The notes under the pieces were generated by a model, which was given only the letters and a program-made list of their open reading frames with translations, ran no database searches and was not told where the DNA came from. This document shows, one piece after another, positions 1 to 14,012 of a stretch of DNA of 64,000 nt (the first letter of the stretch is position 1; every line of letters starts with the position of its first letter). The stretch covers positions 527,196-591,195 of the forward strand of contig JAVSML010001088.1 in NCBI GenBank assembly GCA_038503035.1, read 5' to 3'. The position numbers and the translations under genes were made by a program. The DNA comes from Crocodylus rhombifer (taxonomy: Eukaryota; Chordata; Crocodylia; Crocodylidae).

Positions 1-258
1 TGGGACATAGTATGCCCTTGAAGCTGGGAGCTGGGACACCTGACAGGGCTCCCAGCCAGAGGGGAGACCCGGTTACACATGCAAATTAAAACTGGATACC
101 AAACAGCTATAAAGTCTGTGCACATTTTTTAAGTCTAACTTTATATCTGGTTGTATCTTTCTATGGCGTGATAGCTACTTTGCACATGTAGCTAGCTGGT
201 TTCAGTTAACTATGCATTTAACCAGCTAACTGTGCAATACCTGTAATGTGTAGAAGGG
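1..258. mobile_element. Family 2 element fragment at the window edge
   Basis: Reverse-complemented, this follows the left part of the 56231-57039 element: TTCTACACATTACAGGTAT, AGCTACATGTGCAAAG, TTTTAATTTGCATGTGTAA, and GGGAGCCCTGTCAG. The element continues left of the window. Confidence 0.7.
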
Positions 259-535
259 ACCTAACAGCCATCTAATGCTAGCTTAGAAGCCTTTATTATG
301 GCTGTGGCACAATATTTTGAGCTCTAATAACTAATATTTCACATTATATAGCTTCCATGGTCCTGGATATATATTTTTTTCATTTGATTCACATAAATAT
401 GACAATAAATATAAAATTTAATGTATTATATATGAACATAATGAATAATTGATATCCCTTTCCAGATCCACTGAATTCTTTTCTATGTTTAAATATAGGG
501 CCTGGAAAGGAATATTAAATATTAAATAATTTATC

Positions 536-996
536 CCAGGGGTGTCAAATCCCTGGTCCATGGGCCAGATTCCTCCTCTGGAGATGTATCATCTGGCCCC
601 TGGTGCTGGCCCTGCACAAGGCTAGTCTGTGCCTCCCTGCATGCTGGATCCAGTGCCAAGAGTGCCCAGTCTGGGTGCACCATATGCAGCATGCAGGTGG
701 GAGGCTTCGTGGGTCACCTGCATGCTGGATCCAACACCTGCTCTGGACTGTCTGAGGCTGCACCAAGCGCAGCACAGACACCAGGCAGTCTAGGACATGT
801 GCTACATGTGGCATCTGGCCCAGATCAACTGAAGCAAAAACCATGTGCAGCTCATTTCCCAATCCAACCAGGGTGAGTGCTGTGTGCTGTCAGTGCTGGA
901 TTTAGCATGCAGGGGTGGAGGGAGGAGGGGCCCACCCTATTTATCTGGTCCCATGACACTCACTTGCCAATTGGGCCAGATAAGTGTGATACCTCA
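536..996. mobile_element. hAT-like miniature transposon, GGGGTGTCAAA family
   Basis: Left end AGGGGTGTCAAATCCCTGG then GGGCCAG; inverted right end GAGGTATCACACTTATCTGG. The core is GC-rich with CTGCATGCTGGATCCA repeated in both orientations. No clear target duplication. Frames at 545-862 and 691-876 are inside it and are not genes. Confidence 0.6.
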
Positions 997-1103
997 TATT
1001 TAGTCACATTCATGCTTTATATAAATTATAGTACAATGAACTAGTAATAAATGAAAATTACATCCTGAAAAGAAATACATTATTAAGATTCTTGTTGGCT
1101 TTA

Positions 1104-1400
<297 letters not shown>

Positions 1401-2264
1401 TTAACGTTTAAGGAGTGTAATGTTTATGTACATTTGCTACAAAACTTCATTTTTTTCAGTGTTCAATGACATTTGAAAACTTATTTTGGAGGAAAAAATC
1501 ATTTTTGGGGGAAGAAAACACAAAAGAAAAATGCAGAGAATTTCTGAAAATCCCACCCTTTCATAACTGGCATTTTTTCAAATGGCTCTATTCATGGGCC
1601 TTTGTATCATCCAAGCCAGTCTCCCTCAAATGATCTATGCAGAGCTCAGAATAGCAGTCAGTAGCCTTGTGCCAGGAGCCTCTAAAATCTACAGTAGAAT
1701 ACCTGACCAAAAGATTGGGATACCAATCTATATAGTAGAATAAATTCCCCAGAAGAGTAACATGCAGAATTACCTCACCCCCTACTCCCACACTTTTTCC
1801 TAGTTCACAGAAAGGTAAGTATATCTACAGTTGCCATGGAAATGAAGTAGGAAAAGGTGTCACTGATCACTGGCCACTTAAGACTTAGTAGATAGTAAAT
1901 ATTTGAATGTCATCTGGAAGTGATCTGAGAGCCAGCATAACTTATAGAGCTTAGGTATCATTCTGTAGTGAAGATGTCCTACCCAAAAAGCAAGCAATTT
2001 CACAATGCCTGCTGAACCTTAGGTGCCTACAAAACTGCATTTAGACTGAACTTCTTGTAGTTGCCTAGTCTCAATCTAACAACAATCTAGATTACTACAC
2101 CAAGATTTCTATCTAAGATGACTGGGTGCAGTTTTCCAGGGTGCAAAAGGTGAATGCACTTTCTTTTTTCCTGGATACTGCTATCTGGGAACCTAAGAGC
2201 AGAGAGAAATTTGTAATCCTGAATTTGAAAAAAAATTTTAGAAAACAATTTAAGACAATAAGAG

Positions 2265-2538
2265 CAGTGGTGGCCTTGTGGGAACCCTGGGCAAGAGAGT
2301 CATTTGGGGCCCCTTAGAGATATGTACTCAGATAAATATTAACCCACCACAGTTGTTTCGTGGCTCTTTTTAATATTCCTTGGGGGAATTAGATAAATAG
2401 TTGAATGTTAAAATGCAAATAGAGCCATTTCCTTGAAAAAGATTAACTCCCCCCCCCCAAAAAACAAAAAAATTGCCCCTCCTAAAGTGTGGGGCCCTGA
2501 GCAGTCATTCAGTTTTCCATCCGCTAAGGCCACTACTG
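2265..2538. mobile_element. Miniature hAT-like transposon (274 bp)
   Basis: Ends are CAGTGGTGGCCTTGTGG and, inverted, CAGTAGTGGCCTTAGCGG. The 7-bp ATAAGAG directly abuts both ends (2258-2264 and 2539-2545). CAGTGG-type ends are common in hAT elements. An internal open frame across 2126-2317 spans its edge and is not a gene. Confidence 0.75.
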
Positions 2539-4913
2539 ATAAGAGGCAGCAGTTGGATGGTTTGTTTGAGGCTTTGCTAGTGTTTCCCCCATATTTTTCA
2601 CTCTGAAATCCAATAAGCTTTTATATGGTAAAGAACAATTACTTATTTTGATTTTACTGCAGATAACGTTTTTGGTTTCTCAGGGGGAGCATAGGCTGTA
2701 GCATTACTGATTAGCAGATCCACTCCTTTATCTAAATATGCTCCCCAAATTCATCTGGAATGTCAAATAATACTTTGCTTGTGCAGGTAGACTTCTGTCA
2801 ACTCAATGAGACCTAAGCAAGATGTGCTTTGTTCTATTATTTTCACAATCTATGGATTTAGCGATGCATGGCATCATACACTTGCTTCAAGCCACAGTCT
2901 GTAACAGCGTGAAGCATTTGTTGCTTTCTGTAACAACTGAGATATAGTATAAAATTTAAGTTACAAATAAACTCTTATAGCAACTGTTTGCTCTGTGTTA
3001 GCGGTGCACACAAGAAACCGTTTTATATATATTTATCTCTTTCAGTAGTAATGTGATTCACATAGCATTTCAAAGAAATCTGGACTACAGCACAGGTTAA
3101 GATATTAACAGAGCATGTGAACTGAAATGTTAGGAACCAGAAGTTAGAACATTAAAGCCAACTGGATAAAACTGAAGCATTCATCATTTTTGTTTTTTTC
3201 CCCGAAGTCTGTATTTCCACTGTAAAATAAACAAATTTAAGTTTGCCAACCAGAATATTGTACGAAAGCAGCATATGAACTTTTCTCTACCTCCCCCTTC
3301 TCTCTCCCTTTAATTGGGCTCCTAAACTTTGTATTTCTTCATGGAAATTTAGTAATGTATGGAATCTATGCCAAACTCTCTGCCTGAAACAAAAAGAAAA
3401 CATTTGTTCAATCATTATCTCATCTAATGGTTTATAGATCCCTTTAACAAAGGATTTTTGTATGTTTTACTTTTAAGTGCTTGTACTTAACTTCAAAAAA
3501 ATCTCAAAGTCAGGATAAACCGCCCTTTGTTAAAAAGCCTGCTTATGAAATCTGGGTCCTCTCCCTCCACCAGGACAGTAAGCCTTCTGGCTTAGGAATC
3601 AGTGTAATTCTGCAGGCCAAACACAGGTGACCAGACCAGTGAGTGCATATGTTGTGAACATATGCACAGACATTCCTGTTCGTGATGGCTCTGTAGATGG
3701 CAGTCCTTCTCACATGAGGAAACAAGTATATGCCACAAGAAGAGCCAGAAATCATACAGCTAACTTGGTCCTCCTATCACCAGCCTTAACTTAGGAATAG
3801 GAGAGGAAAAATATTGGAGTAGGTGGAGGCAACTTCAGTCATTCTGCTGCAGTAGCTTTCATGGAGTGAGTCGGTATTCCAAGAGAAGGATACCTTCCTG
3901 CCACGTATTTGCCTATGGCTAGGATCAGCCACTTTGCTCTGGACTTCCTTTTTTTGTATAAGATACTGTCAATGATGCCTGGGCCACACTACCTTTTATT
4001 CTGAACACTTTCTGCTTTTGCAAAAAAAGAATCTTTCAATGTTTCGTCTCATTTTTAACCTAGCATCTGCAGAACATTATTTACAGTGCACTGTGGTTTG
4101 ACTTGGCCTTGCAAAGTGGACGTTTTTGGGATCTTTTCCCATTCAGTTACATAGCTGGGATTTTATTTCTTTTAATTGGAAGGGGCAGATTGAAAGAAGC
4201 ATTCATTTTGCTTTCATTATGTTACTGGCAGAAACTAGCATTTGAGATACAAATCTTTTTTCAGTGAAACTACATATTGAATCCTTACTCTATTCTTTTG
4301 AGCTTACCTACTACTGGCTTATTCTATTGCCACCTAATTTTGTTATCTCCCTCTGGAGTTCCTCAGAGCCTTGCCTAATCCCAACTAAACTAAATACATT
4401 TTGCTTTCTCACTCTTTGCCTCCCTTTTCCAGAGTATTAATTCATATAACAAATAGCATAAGTATCAGATCAATCTTCAAAGCAGCTGGTTGAAAAATAA
4501 TGATTTATTCTTGGTCTTTTTTAGAATTTAATGTGTAATCCAACTCAAAATTTTACCTCTTGCTCTGTGATTACTTAGTTCTTTTCAGAGCCTCTTTTAA
4601 AGGATTGTGCCAAAGGTGATCTGCAAATCCAAATATGTTACAACTTGCTACCTTCTTTGTCCAATGTCTTTAATGTGGCTCAATGAATTCTGCAGATTGA
4701 GGTGAAACAGTTTTCCTTAATGGAAACTTTAATATGCTGGCTGATATGAAAGATGGTGGAGTTTAAAGAAATAGTTCATTTTTGTTGAGATTAATTGTGT
4801 ACAATTTCATTGAGAACAAAGAGAAGCTCTACCTGCCAGAGAACATCCTTTGCAATTTTTAAAAACAACAAATTTGGCTTAATGGATGTTTCAAATAATA
4901 AAGATGTACAACT

Positions 4914-4940
4914 TGTGTGTGTGTGTGTGTGTGTGTGTGT
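4914..4940. repeat. (GT)n microsatellite
   Basis: About 13 uninterrupted GT units in AT-rich intron. Confidence 0.95.
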
Positions 4941-5073
4941 CTCAAATATCCCTTGTAGTGCTATGTGGTAGAGAAACAATTTCCCCTCAGCTGTGGCTGT
5001 TTTAAGCAGTGGGAATTATTGGGGGTTGAACTCCTTGAGGAGCTGCAGGCATGCAACTGAGATAGCCAGTTAG

Positions 5074-5569
5074 GCAAAGTACAGACAGTCAAAAAGCCCA
5101 AGGATGAATCGATTCAGTCTTTGCAGGTTAGTCTAAGCTGGTTAGCTTGAACCGATAAGCAAATGAACAGACATTTACTTTTGATTCCACAAATACAGCC
5201 ATGTGCCTGCAGTAGCCCAGGCCAGAAAGACAGGGGGATGCTAGAGCACACCTCCTTGCTCTGCAGACAGCTTGGGCACAATACTGGTCTGCCCATCCTG
5301 TAAGGAGAGCTTGCGGGGGAGGTGCAAAGCATCCTGGTAGGTTGGAGATCTGCGAGTTAACTGAATCTGGAGGGGAACTGGGACAGATATTCAATAAACT
5401 GATTTTACTTAAACCAGTTAAGTCTGATATTACATCCATCCAGGCTTATCTTATATCAATTTCAGCCCTTTTGAAAGCAATTTATCTGCACTGAACTTCT
5501 GCTGTGTTACAGATTTGAATCGGTTTCTGATCACTGAGACTGGTTTGTGTGTAATTTCTGGCTCTAGCC
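5074..5569 (+). mobile_element. GGCTAGGGACAG family copy 1, partly deleted
   Basis: Carries the family landmarks: TCAAAAAGCCCAAGG, GATTCAGTCTTTGCAGGTTA near the left, and TTAAACCAGTTAAGTCTGAT, ACTGGTTTGTGTGTAATTTC near the right. Both termini are decayed. Open frames at 5114-5439 are shadows inside it. Confidence 0.8.
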
Positions 5570-6649
5570 CTTCAGTTACTTTAGGAATTGAAATGGATTA
5601 AGCAGGTCTGTCAGGCAGGCAAGAAGAGATGACTCCTTTTAAAGGGCTGATCACTACTAATGCAATAATAGCCAAGGATGACTTTTTAATCCACAATTCT
5701 TATATTTTGAACTGTAAGCTCAGCACAGCTGTCCCACAATAACTGGAGCTGGTTCTTACTTCTAACATAATTTAAAAGTACCCTTAAGGAAAGGAAGGGG
5801 AACTACCCTATTTTTCACAGAGTAACCTATCTTGCAGTTGATTCAGTCTTTTAGAAATGACAGTGAAAGCCAGAATCCTGTCTATTAGGCACCTACTTCT
5901 TGAGCTGTTGTGTTTGGTTTGTTTGAGAGAGAAATTATTTTTTCCTGGTTGCCAGCCACATTTCTGACTCAACAAGTTTGGATACTTCCCAGGAAATGAT
6001 TGCTTAACTAGATTACACCATGGAAACTAGAGCAGCCAGTTCTGCTCCAAACACCAAACAGTCCAACATAATAATTTCCCAAGCAAGGTAATACTTTTAA
6101 TAGGTTGGTATTATGTTTCAGGTGGCTTTAGGTGACACAAAGACATGTGCACCCTCATTTAACAGTATAGATATTAAACTGAGTCAGTGAAATTGAATTG
6201 AAAGAGTAATAATTGAATAATGAGTATATAAAAACTATACGCTACTAATTGATGAGCTGCACTAAAGCAGTTGGAATACATCTGTAAGCCTGCAGAAGGG
6301 ATGCAACCAATATACAGAAGGCTTTTTGTGCATTGTTAAAGTTAGTACATGCTGTAAGCAGTCACATATTAAGGGTTAATACTCTCTCTAACATGCACAG
6401 GTCTAACCTGTTGCGAGAGACCTGGTGAGCAGGGGCATGGCTAGGAGCTGTCATGTCTGTTCTGTGCTTGCACAGTGCAGGCTAATTCAGGCAGTAGGTT
6501 TGAGCATTGGAAAGGGGAGGCGGGGACATGACAATCTGGGTGGCAGAGAGGGCCCCTATGCTCCTGCTACCGGAGGACCACAAATTGCTGATATTAGCCT
6601 TGTGAAGAAGACTGACATTACTGAAGCATGAGCTGGCTAACACCAGTGA

Positions 6650-6730
6650 AGATAATACCTCATCTGAAGAAGATTATTTCTGAGACACTCAGGGTGAAGT
6701 TAATGCTACTCTTAGACCACATGAAGTGTG
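6650..6730. repeat. Left arm of an inverted repeat flanking the CR1
   Basis: CACTCAGGGTGAAGTTAATG then CTTAGACCACATG matches, inverted, 8582-8622 (CATGTAACTTCACCCTGAGC preceded by ATGGTCTAAATG). The pair may be the two ends of an element into which the CR1 at 6901-8395 inserted. Confidence 0.5.
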
Positions 6731-6900
6731 GAATGTTAAGTGGTATTAAAATCAGAACATACTGTGAGCAGTTGCACGCTGACTGTTAATACTGTTTCTT
6801 GCCTGCACACCTCTGACTTGGCGCTAGAGGACTGGCTAGGACACCTGGGCTCTATTCCTGGTCTGGTTGGGAGTGCTGGGAGCCATGCATCCTGGGATGT

Positions 6901-8395
6901 TTCATAGTTTCATAGTTTCTAGGGTCGGAAGGGACCTCAGCAGATCATCAAGTATGACCCCCTGCAATGGCAGGAAAAAGTACTGGGGTCAAACAACCCC
7001 AGCAAGGTGATTATCAAGCCTCCTCTTAAAGACCCCCAGGGTAGGAGCCAGCACCACTTCTCTCGGAAGTTGGTTCCAGATCCTAGCCGCCCTGACAGTG
7101 AAGTAGAGCCTCCTGATATCTAGCCTAAATCTACCCTCTGCCAGCTTGTGACTGTTATTTCTAGTCACTCCTGGCAGTGCTCGGGGGAACAGGGACGCCC
7201 CCAGTGCCTGCTGGTCCCCTCTGACTAGTTTGTAACAGGCCACTAGATCCCCCCTCAGCCTTCTCTTGTGGAGGCTAAACAGGTTCAGGTCCCATAGCCT
7301 GTCCTCATAGGGCCTGTCCTGCTGCCCCCTGATCATGCGAGTGGCCCTCCTCTGGACCCTCTCCACGTTGTCCACATCCCTCCTGAAGTCCAGCATGCAG
7401 AACTGGATGCAGTACTCCAGCTGCGGCCTGACCAGTGCCGCATAGAGGAGGATCACCTCCTTGGACCTGCTTGAGATGCATCTGTGGATGCATGACAAGG
7501 TGCGGTTGGCCTTCCTGACTACATCCTCACACTGCCGGCCCATGTTCATTTTGGCATCAATAGTGACTCCAAGATCCTTTTCTGCCTCTGCACTGATGAG
7601 AAGGGAGTTCCCTAGCCTGTAGGTATGGTGCTGGTTCTTCCTCCCCAGGTGCAACACCTTGCACTTGTCAGCGTTGAATCCCATCCTATTCTCATCCGCC
7701 CACCCCTGTAAACTGTCTAGGTCTGATTGCAGCCTATTCCTCCTGTCTGGCGTGCCCACATCCCCCCACATCTTAGTGTCGTCAGCAAATTTGAACAGGG
7801 TGCTTTTTACCTCCTCATCCAAGTCACCGATGAAGATGTTGAACAGTGCGGCCTGAGGACCAAGCCCTGGGGGACCCCGCTGCCCACATCCTTCCAGGTC
7901 GAAAATGACCCATCCACCACCACTCTCTGGGTGCGGCCCCCCAGCCAGTTGCGACCCATTTGACTGTGTAGGTGTCGACACCACAGTCCTCTAGTTTTTT
8001 AATGAGAATGGGATGAGAGACAGTGTTGAAGGCCTTCCGAAAGTCCAGAAAGACTATGTCCACTGCTACCCCTGCATCTAAGGATTTTGTGACCTGGTCA
8101 TAGAAGGCCACCAGGTTGGTCTGATGAGACCTGCCTCTAATGAACTCAGGTTGGTTGCCCCTAAGCATAATCTCCCCTGCTGGCCCCTCGTGGACATGTG
8201 TCAGGATGATTCTCTCAAAAAGCTTACCCAGGATCAAGGTAAGACTATTTGGCCTATAGTTTCCTGGGTCCTCCTTCCTCCCTTTTTTGAAGATGGGAAA
8301 CACGTTGACCCTCTTCCAGTCCTCTGGCACCACACCAGAGCACCACGAGTGCTCGTAAAGCCATGTCAGGGGTCCCACAATGACCTCAGCTAATT
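6901..8395 (-). mobile_element. CR1 LINE, 5'-truncated, reverse transcriptase region
   Basis: A non-LTR retrotransposon of the chicken-repeat-1 clade. Two overlapping minus-strand frames (about 7824-8400 and 6989-7984) together give the RT core: EDPGNYRPNSLTLILGK, FLDFRKAFNTVSHPIL, then FKFADDTKMWGDVGT with the catalytic FADD, and the C-terminal RLDIRRLYFTVRAARIWNQL. A frameshift near 7950-7984 separates the frames, so the copy is dead. The 3' end is at the left edge, where TTTCATAG is repeated before TCTAGGGTCGGAAGGGACC, the usual CR1 tail. The 5' end is truncated, as in most CR1 copies. It is the best-preserved CR1 in the window, so relatively young. Confidence 0.93.
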
Positions 8396-8581
8396 GCTGT
8401 TGGAGGACAGCAAATTGCTTTTTTAATATTATGGAACAGATTGAAGTTACCCTAACATGAGTTAGGTAGCACAAGCCAGAGTTAATCCTCACTTGAAGTG
8501 GAGTAATTTTGAGATGCTCAGAAGACACTTAGTATAAGTTAATGTGCTTAACATGTGGACACTCACAAATTAAGTGGCATT

Positions 8582-8716
8582 AGTATGGTCTAAATGTAAC
8601 ATGTAACTTCACCCTGAGCAGGTACTTACCTCATTTAATTTGCCTTAATGTGTGAATATTCCTGTTTTAAGAATATTAACACATTTGAAAGGTAACATGT
8701 AACTACACTCTCAGCC
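8582..8716. repeat. Right arm of inverted repeat, with a direct duplicate
   Basis: GTAACATGTAACTTCACCC at 8596 recurs as GTAACATGTAACTACACTC at 8692, a direct repeat 96 bp apart. The first copy is the inverse partner of 6687-6720. Confidence 0.55.
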
Positions 8717-10360
8717 AATCTCATTGCCTGGGAGATGCTGAACCTGAAGCTTCCTCTAAGCACACATGTGTGTACACACAGAGACATACACAGAGTCTAT
8801 ACTATATTCAGGCCCTACCCAGACATCGTCCTCTCCCCTGAATATAATTGTGTGTGTGTGTGCACGCTCTTCCCCTTAGCACCTCTCTGTGTCAGTGTGA
8901 GACCTAAGATCTGGATCTGTGGTCTGACCCACTATGGCACGTTTTATGCCCTCATATTCTAAAGATGGGAAATGGCCTCTAAAACCAACTGCTCAGAAGT
9001 GCCTAAAATTTACAAGAGACTCTTAGATAACAGAACATCCCTAAAACTGCCTTAAGACTCTTGATAAATATCACATGAACTGAAAAACTTCATATTTTCT
9101 TAGTCAGAAAAGAAATGGCCTGTTTTTGATATCTGATTGTTCATGCTACTTTAAAAATAAAGTAAAAATAAAGGGCAGAATTTTGTTCTTATTTGTTCTT
9201 GTGCAGACACACTTATGTCAACAGTTGTACTAGAAACAAATGTCACACGACATGTATTAACTCTTCAATTCCATTCATGAAGAGGCTGTGTTGTTTGTGG
9301 CTTTTTTTTTTTTTTACTTTTGCATGGCAAAATTGAAGTAAATATATGAAATACAAAATACATGTAAAATTATTCCTAGCCATTTATATTGATAATGAGA
9401 TTCAGCCAAAGGCATCCAATCTAACCAAAGAACTAAACCAGTTCAATATATTATTTTTATCTCCTCACTGTTCTGTGCATTTAAAAAAAAATAAACTGCT
9501 AACTTCTAATACATTAATTTGTGCAGAAGAGAACAAAGTTCCTAATGAAAAATAATTAGTTGCATTACCTGTTATTTCTTATGATCAGGGATACCTGCAG
9601 CAATATCTACTTCCTTCATATACACAATTGATCTGTGAATATCTGACAGAATTGGTATCAAATGAGGCTATATATATATCTCCACAGGAACAACTTGAGT
9701 TTTTACGCAGTCAAAATATTGGTTTTCTTTATATGAGAACTAAAGCACTGTTATTAATTTGTACTCAAGGAGGCAAAATTTCAGCTAAGCATACTGAAAT
9801 ACAGCATGATAAGATGACTTAAAATTCGGCTACTTTATACATAATTGACTGCTCTGTACTTTACAACCCTTCTCTTTAAGTATATAGCATGATTTAATCA
9901 TGCAAGGACTAAGAAGGATAACTAAAGTCTTCATAGCACTTAAATGAATGCATCAAAGAACTCACCACAGTACAATCTGTTAACATGAAACCATCTTCAC
10001 ATGGAAATTATTACATATCCTACACCCTCTGCTCAGACATCAATGCCAGCAAACTCTGCTTTAAATGCTCTGCCCATACCCCATCTCATTTTTGGAAGTA
10101 ATAACAAACAATTGCTATCTTTCAACAGCATTTATGTGACTATTCACACTTTTCAAACAGAGATTTGGGGATTTCCTAGCACAAAAGCTTTATGTTGTGC
10201 AAAGGATTTGCTAAAGACTGCAGACATTATACTAAATTAGGTGATCTAAAAATAATTTCAATGCCAAATTCCCTATCTGATGAATCATGATTCAACTGAA
10301 GTCTGATAGCTTCTTTTCATAGAGTTGAATGGGGTAGATCAAAACTAGTACTATTATGGG

Positions 10361-11540
10361 GCCTTGGTACACACCACAAAATTGGCCTTTAAAGTGGCTT
10401 AAATGCCTTTTTGTACCACTTCAATGACGTGGTTGTTTACACTGTCAGCAGGGTATTGCGCTTTAATGGAGCAGCTGTTTACACTGTTAGCGGCATATTG
10501 CTCTTTAAATGACTTTGGGATGTAGCAAAATAAAACACCTCTGCGGTATTTTAGTTTGCTACCTTACAGCTGTGGAGTGAAGCACCAAGCCCTGCACATG
10601 CAGGCAGCCAGGCGGCAGTCTATGGAGGCAGGCTCTATTAAAGGAAAAAGAAAAAGCAGCAAGCCTGATCTTTTTTTTTTCCTCCCCAGAGCCTACCTGC
10701 CTGCCAGAGCTGCATGGGTGCCCGATGCTTCCCAGTGCAGTTGTGGGGCAAGGGAGGCGGTGCTTCCCTCCATGGCTGCTGTGCCCCTACAGGACTGACT
10801 GGGGCCAGATGCCTGCGGGTGGGTGCCGCCTTGGAAGCCACCACAGAGGGAAGCACCGGCCCTCCTGCAGCTCAGGGACCACTTGGCCTGCTGGCAGCTT
10901 GCCCCCCCACCCCCACCAGAAAGGCACATAACCCTTGTGTGCATGCCACAGGTGTTTACTTTGGTTTAGTTCTCCCTAAGTTGAAGTGGTATTTTTAAAA
11001 AATAACTGCTTCAATTTAGGGAATATTAAACCAAAGTAAACCCCCGTGGAGTGTAAAAGCAGGCATGGAGTCTGCATGAGTACTGAATAATCACACACAA
11101 ACAGGGAGCATCAACACATGCATATTACTTTGCAGCAATAAACTCCAGCACATATTGTACCACAGTTTATTGCTCCTGTGTGCTGTGTTTACATGTGCAC
11201 CCAGAACTGCAGCATGTTGAGCTAGGTCAAAGCAGCCCCAGCTGGTGGGGGCTCAGAGAGGACTACTCTCACTTGGATGCTTCAGTGCAGAGGTTAGCTG
11301 TCAGGCAACCCCCCCACTGAAGCACCCTCATGGCCCAGCCAGCCCCATCAGTGTCTACACATATGTTGCTGCAGAGTAAAAAACTCTGCGATATGATACT
11401 ACTTTTATTTACAAGTAACTACCTGTGCCAGAGTTTATTGGTTTACTCCAGCCTAATTGTCCTGTAGATGTAGATGATGAGACGTTTACGGAGGAGTTAC
11501 TTAGTAAATCTAGTCAATGTCTCGTGTAGATGCACCCACA
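10361..11540. repeat. Composite of miniature repeats with a ~92-bp palindrome
   Basis: GC-rich, repeat-like stretch with no gene. 10952-11043 is a near-perfect palindrome centred on TATTTTTAAAAAATA, with arms opening GTTTACTTTGGTTTA. The right side ends with GTGTAGATGCACCCA, a terminal motif also seen near 61500. Limits are soft. Confidence 0.5.
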
Positions 11541-13080
11541 TTGTATTTCATATCAGGACTGGGCATGAACAGATTGAATGATGGGTGAAAACCAATAGTC
11601 AAGAAATAACATTCAGAAAACTCACCCTTGGATATTTGGAGGAAATTAATGGAAAAAAAAGCGCAAAATAGCATGATCTTAATCTATGAGTTCTATTCAG
11701 AGGTTGGATAATTTTTACTTTTCTCTGCTTAATTATGACCTACTTTTATTATTAAATTTCTTCATATAGGAGTATAACAGGAAAAAAGGTTTAAGGACTA
11801 CTCTATATCTCACCATAAAGAAAGAAAGGGTGGTTACAACTGTACTGGATGTAATCACAATCTGTAAGCTCCCTGAATTGCAACTGAAACCCTATTTTGA
11901 AGCAGTGCTTAGAGTAGGAAGAGAAATGCAGTAAAGGTCATTGACTTCTAGAGCTGAAAAAAAAAGAATGAGAAGGCTTGGCCAGCAATTTTCATTGAAA
12001 GAATGAATCATTTAAACACTTAGACACTGTGACAATGGGGAACCTAAGAACTTATACAGATAAAATCTAGTAGGGTAGGAGCAGCTCTACTCAAAGGAGA
12101 CTGTGTTCTCCATTCTTTCATATTCTAACTCATATTGATTCTTTCATGTTATAATTTAATTGCATAACACGCAGGCCTTGCTGAACAATATTCCTTAGAG
12201 AAAAGAAAGATACATTTGAACACAGCTTTATTTGTGATCCTCTGGAAAGGTCTTTTATTGGCTCATGGGTTCTAATATCACATGTCAACAAGTACCGAAT
12301 TTAACCTGAATACAATTTTTCTTTTATTATGCTTTTGCAATTTTAGCAAAAATTAAGAGTAGAATCAGTATAATATCTGATGTACTCCCTAATGTTTTAA
12401 AGGGAGGTAGACTTTATAATCTAGGTTTTTTTTCATTTACCTATGATGATCAGTTCATACAGTAACAAAAGTAGTACCATATCCAGGAAACTTTGTAGGC
12501 TATAAGCCATTTAATATTCTCCTTCTCCAATGATGCCTTGTTTGGTTTTTTTTATATTTAGCCAAGAACAGAATAACTATATCTCTCTGTCAACTGTAAT
12601 TTACTATACCATATTTCACATCAATAGTATTCTGGAGAGCAATTCGAGTCTCATACCATTTGGGCTTTCATAAATTAAAAATAAATGAATTGTCATCTAG
12701 GAAACTACAAGGTAAAAGCTTAGGGTTTCTTTGTTTGTTTATAAATTTCAAATCTACAAAGGAGATAACTGAGCATTGTGGTTATTTTATTATCAATGAA
12801 CAAGTGCCAACACAATTCATAGATTAATTAAATATTAGTTTTATCCCATGTCCCACAAATTTAAATTTTTAGCATGAGTCCATGAAACTGGCAAAGGACC
12901 CATTTTTATGCCAACATGAACTATATATTTCTATTTTATTCAGTTACTCACTTATGTGTCAAAGGCTCTGTCTTTTTTTTAAGGGTAACAATAGCCAAAA
13001 TAGCAGACCTAAATCCATGTAGGTTTAGGTGGAGCCACATCTGGTTCATGTACAGTCTTATAGTGTCAAACTAGTTTACC

Positions 13081-14012
13081 ATAGAATCATAGAAAATTAG
13101 GGTTAGATGACCTCAGGAGGTCAGCTAGTTCAACCCTGTGCTCTAAGCAAGGCCATCTCCAACTAGATCATTCCAACCAGGCCTCAAAAACCTCCAGGGA
13201 TGGAGATTCCATCACCTCTCTTGGCAACCCATTCCAGTGCTTTACCACCCTCCTAGTGAGAGAGTTTTTCCTAATATCCAGCCTAAATGTCCTGTGTTGC
13301 AACTTGAGAACATTGGTCCTTGTTCTGTCATCTGCCATCACTGAGAACAGTCTAGCTCCATCTCCTTTAGAACCACTCTTCAGGTAGTTGAAGGCTGCTA
13401 TTAAATCCCCTCTCAGTCTTCTCTTCTACATACTAAATAAGCCCAGTTCACTCAGCTTCTCCTCAGAAGTAATGTGTCCAAGCCCCCTAACATTTTTGTT
13501 GTCCTCTGCTGAACTCTCTCCAACTTGTCCACATCCTTTCTGTAGTGGGGGCCCAAACTTGGACACAGTACTCCAGATGTGTCCTCACTAGTGCAGAATA
13601 GATGGGAATAATTACTTCCCCATATCTGCTGGCAATGCTTCTACTAATGCAGCTCAGTATGCTGTTAGTCTTTTTGGCAACAAGGGTACAGTGTTAGCAC
13701 ATATCCAGCTTATTGTCCACTGTAACTACCAGGTCCTTTTCTGCAGACCTGCTGCTTAGCCATTTGGTCCCAAGCCTGTAGCGGCATATGGGATTCTTCT
13801 GTCTTACGTGCAGGGCTTTGCACTTGTCCTTGATGAACCTCATGAGATTTCTTTTGGCCCAATCCTCCAATTTGTCTAGGTTACTCTAAATCCTAGCCCT
13901 ACCCTACAGTATACCTACTACCCACCCCCCAGTTTGGTTTCATTTGCAAACTTGCTGAGGGTGCCCTCCATTCCATCTCCCAGATCATTAATGAAGATAT
14001 TGAACAAACTGA
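13081..14012 (-). mobile_element. CR1 LINE, older 5'-truncated copy
   Basis: The left edge has the CR1 3' tail (ATAGAATCATAGAAAATTAG, then GACCTCAGGAGGTCA). The sequence then follows the CR1 RT C-terminal region backwards, e.g. CCAACTTGTCCACATCC and TTGCACTTGTCC, and stops near ATGAAGATATTGAACAAACT. Numerous stops and small gaps mark it as an older subfamily than the 6901-8395 copy. No usable reading frame remains. Confidence 0.9.
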
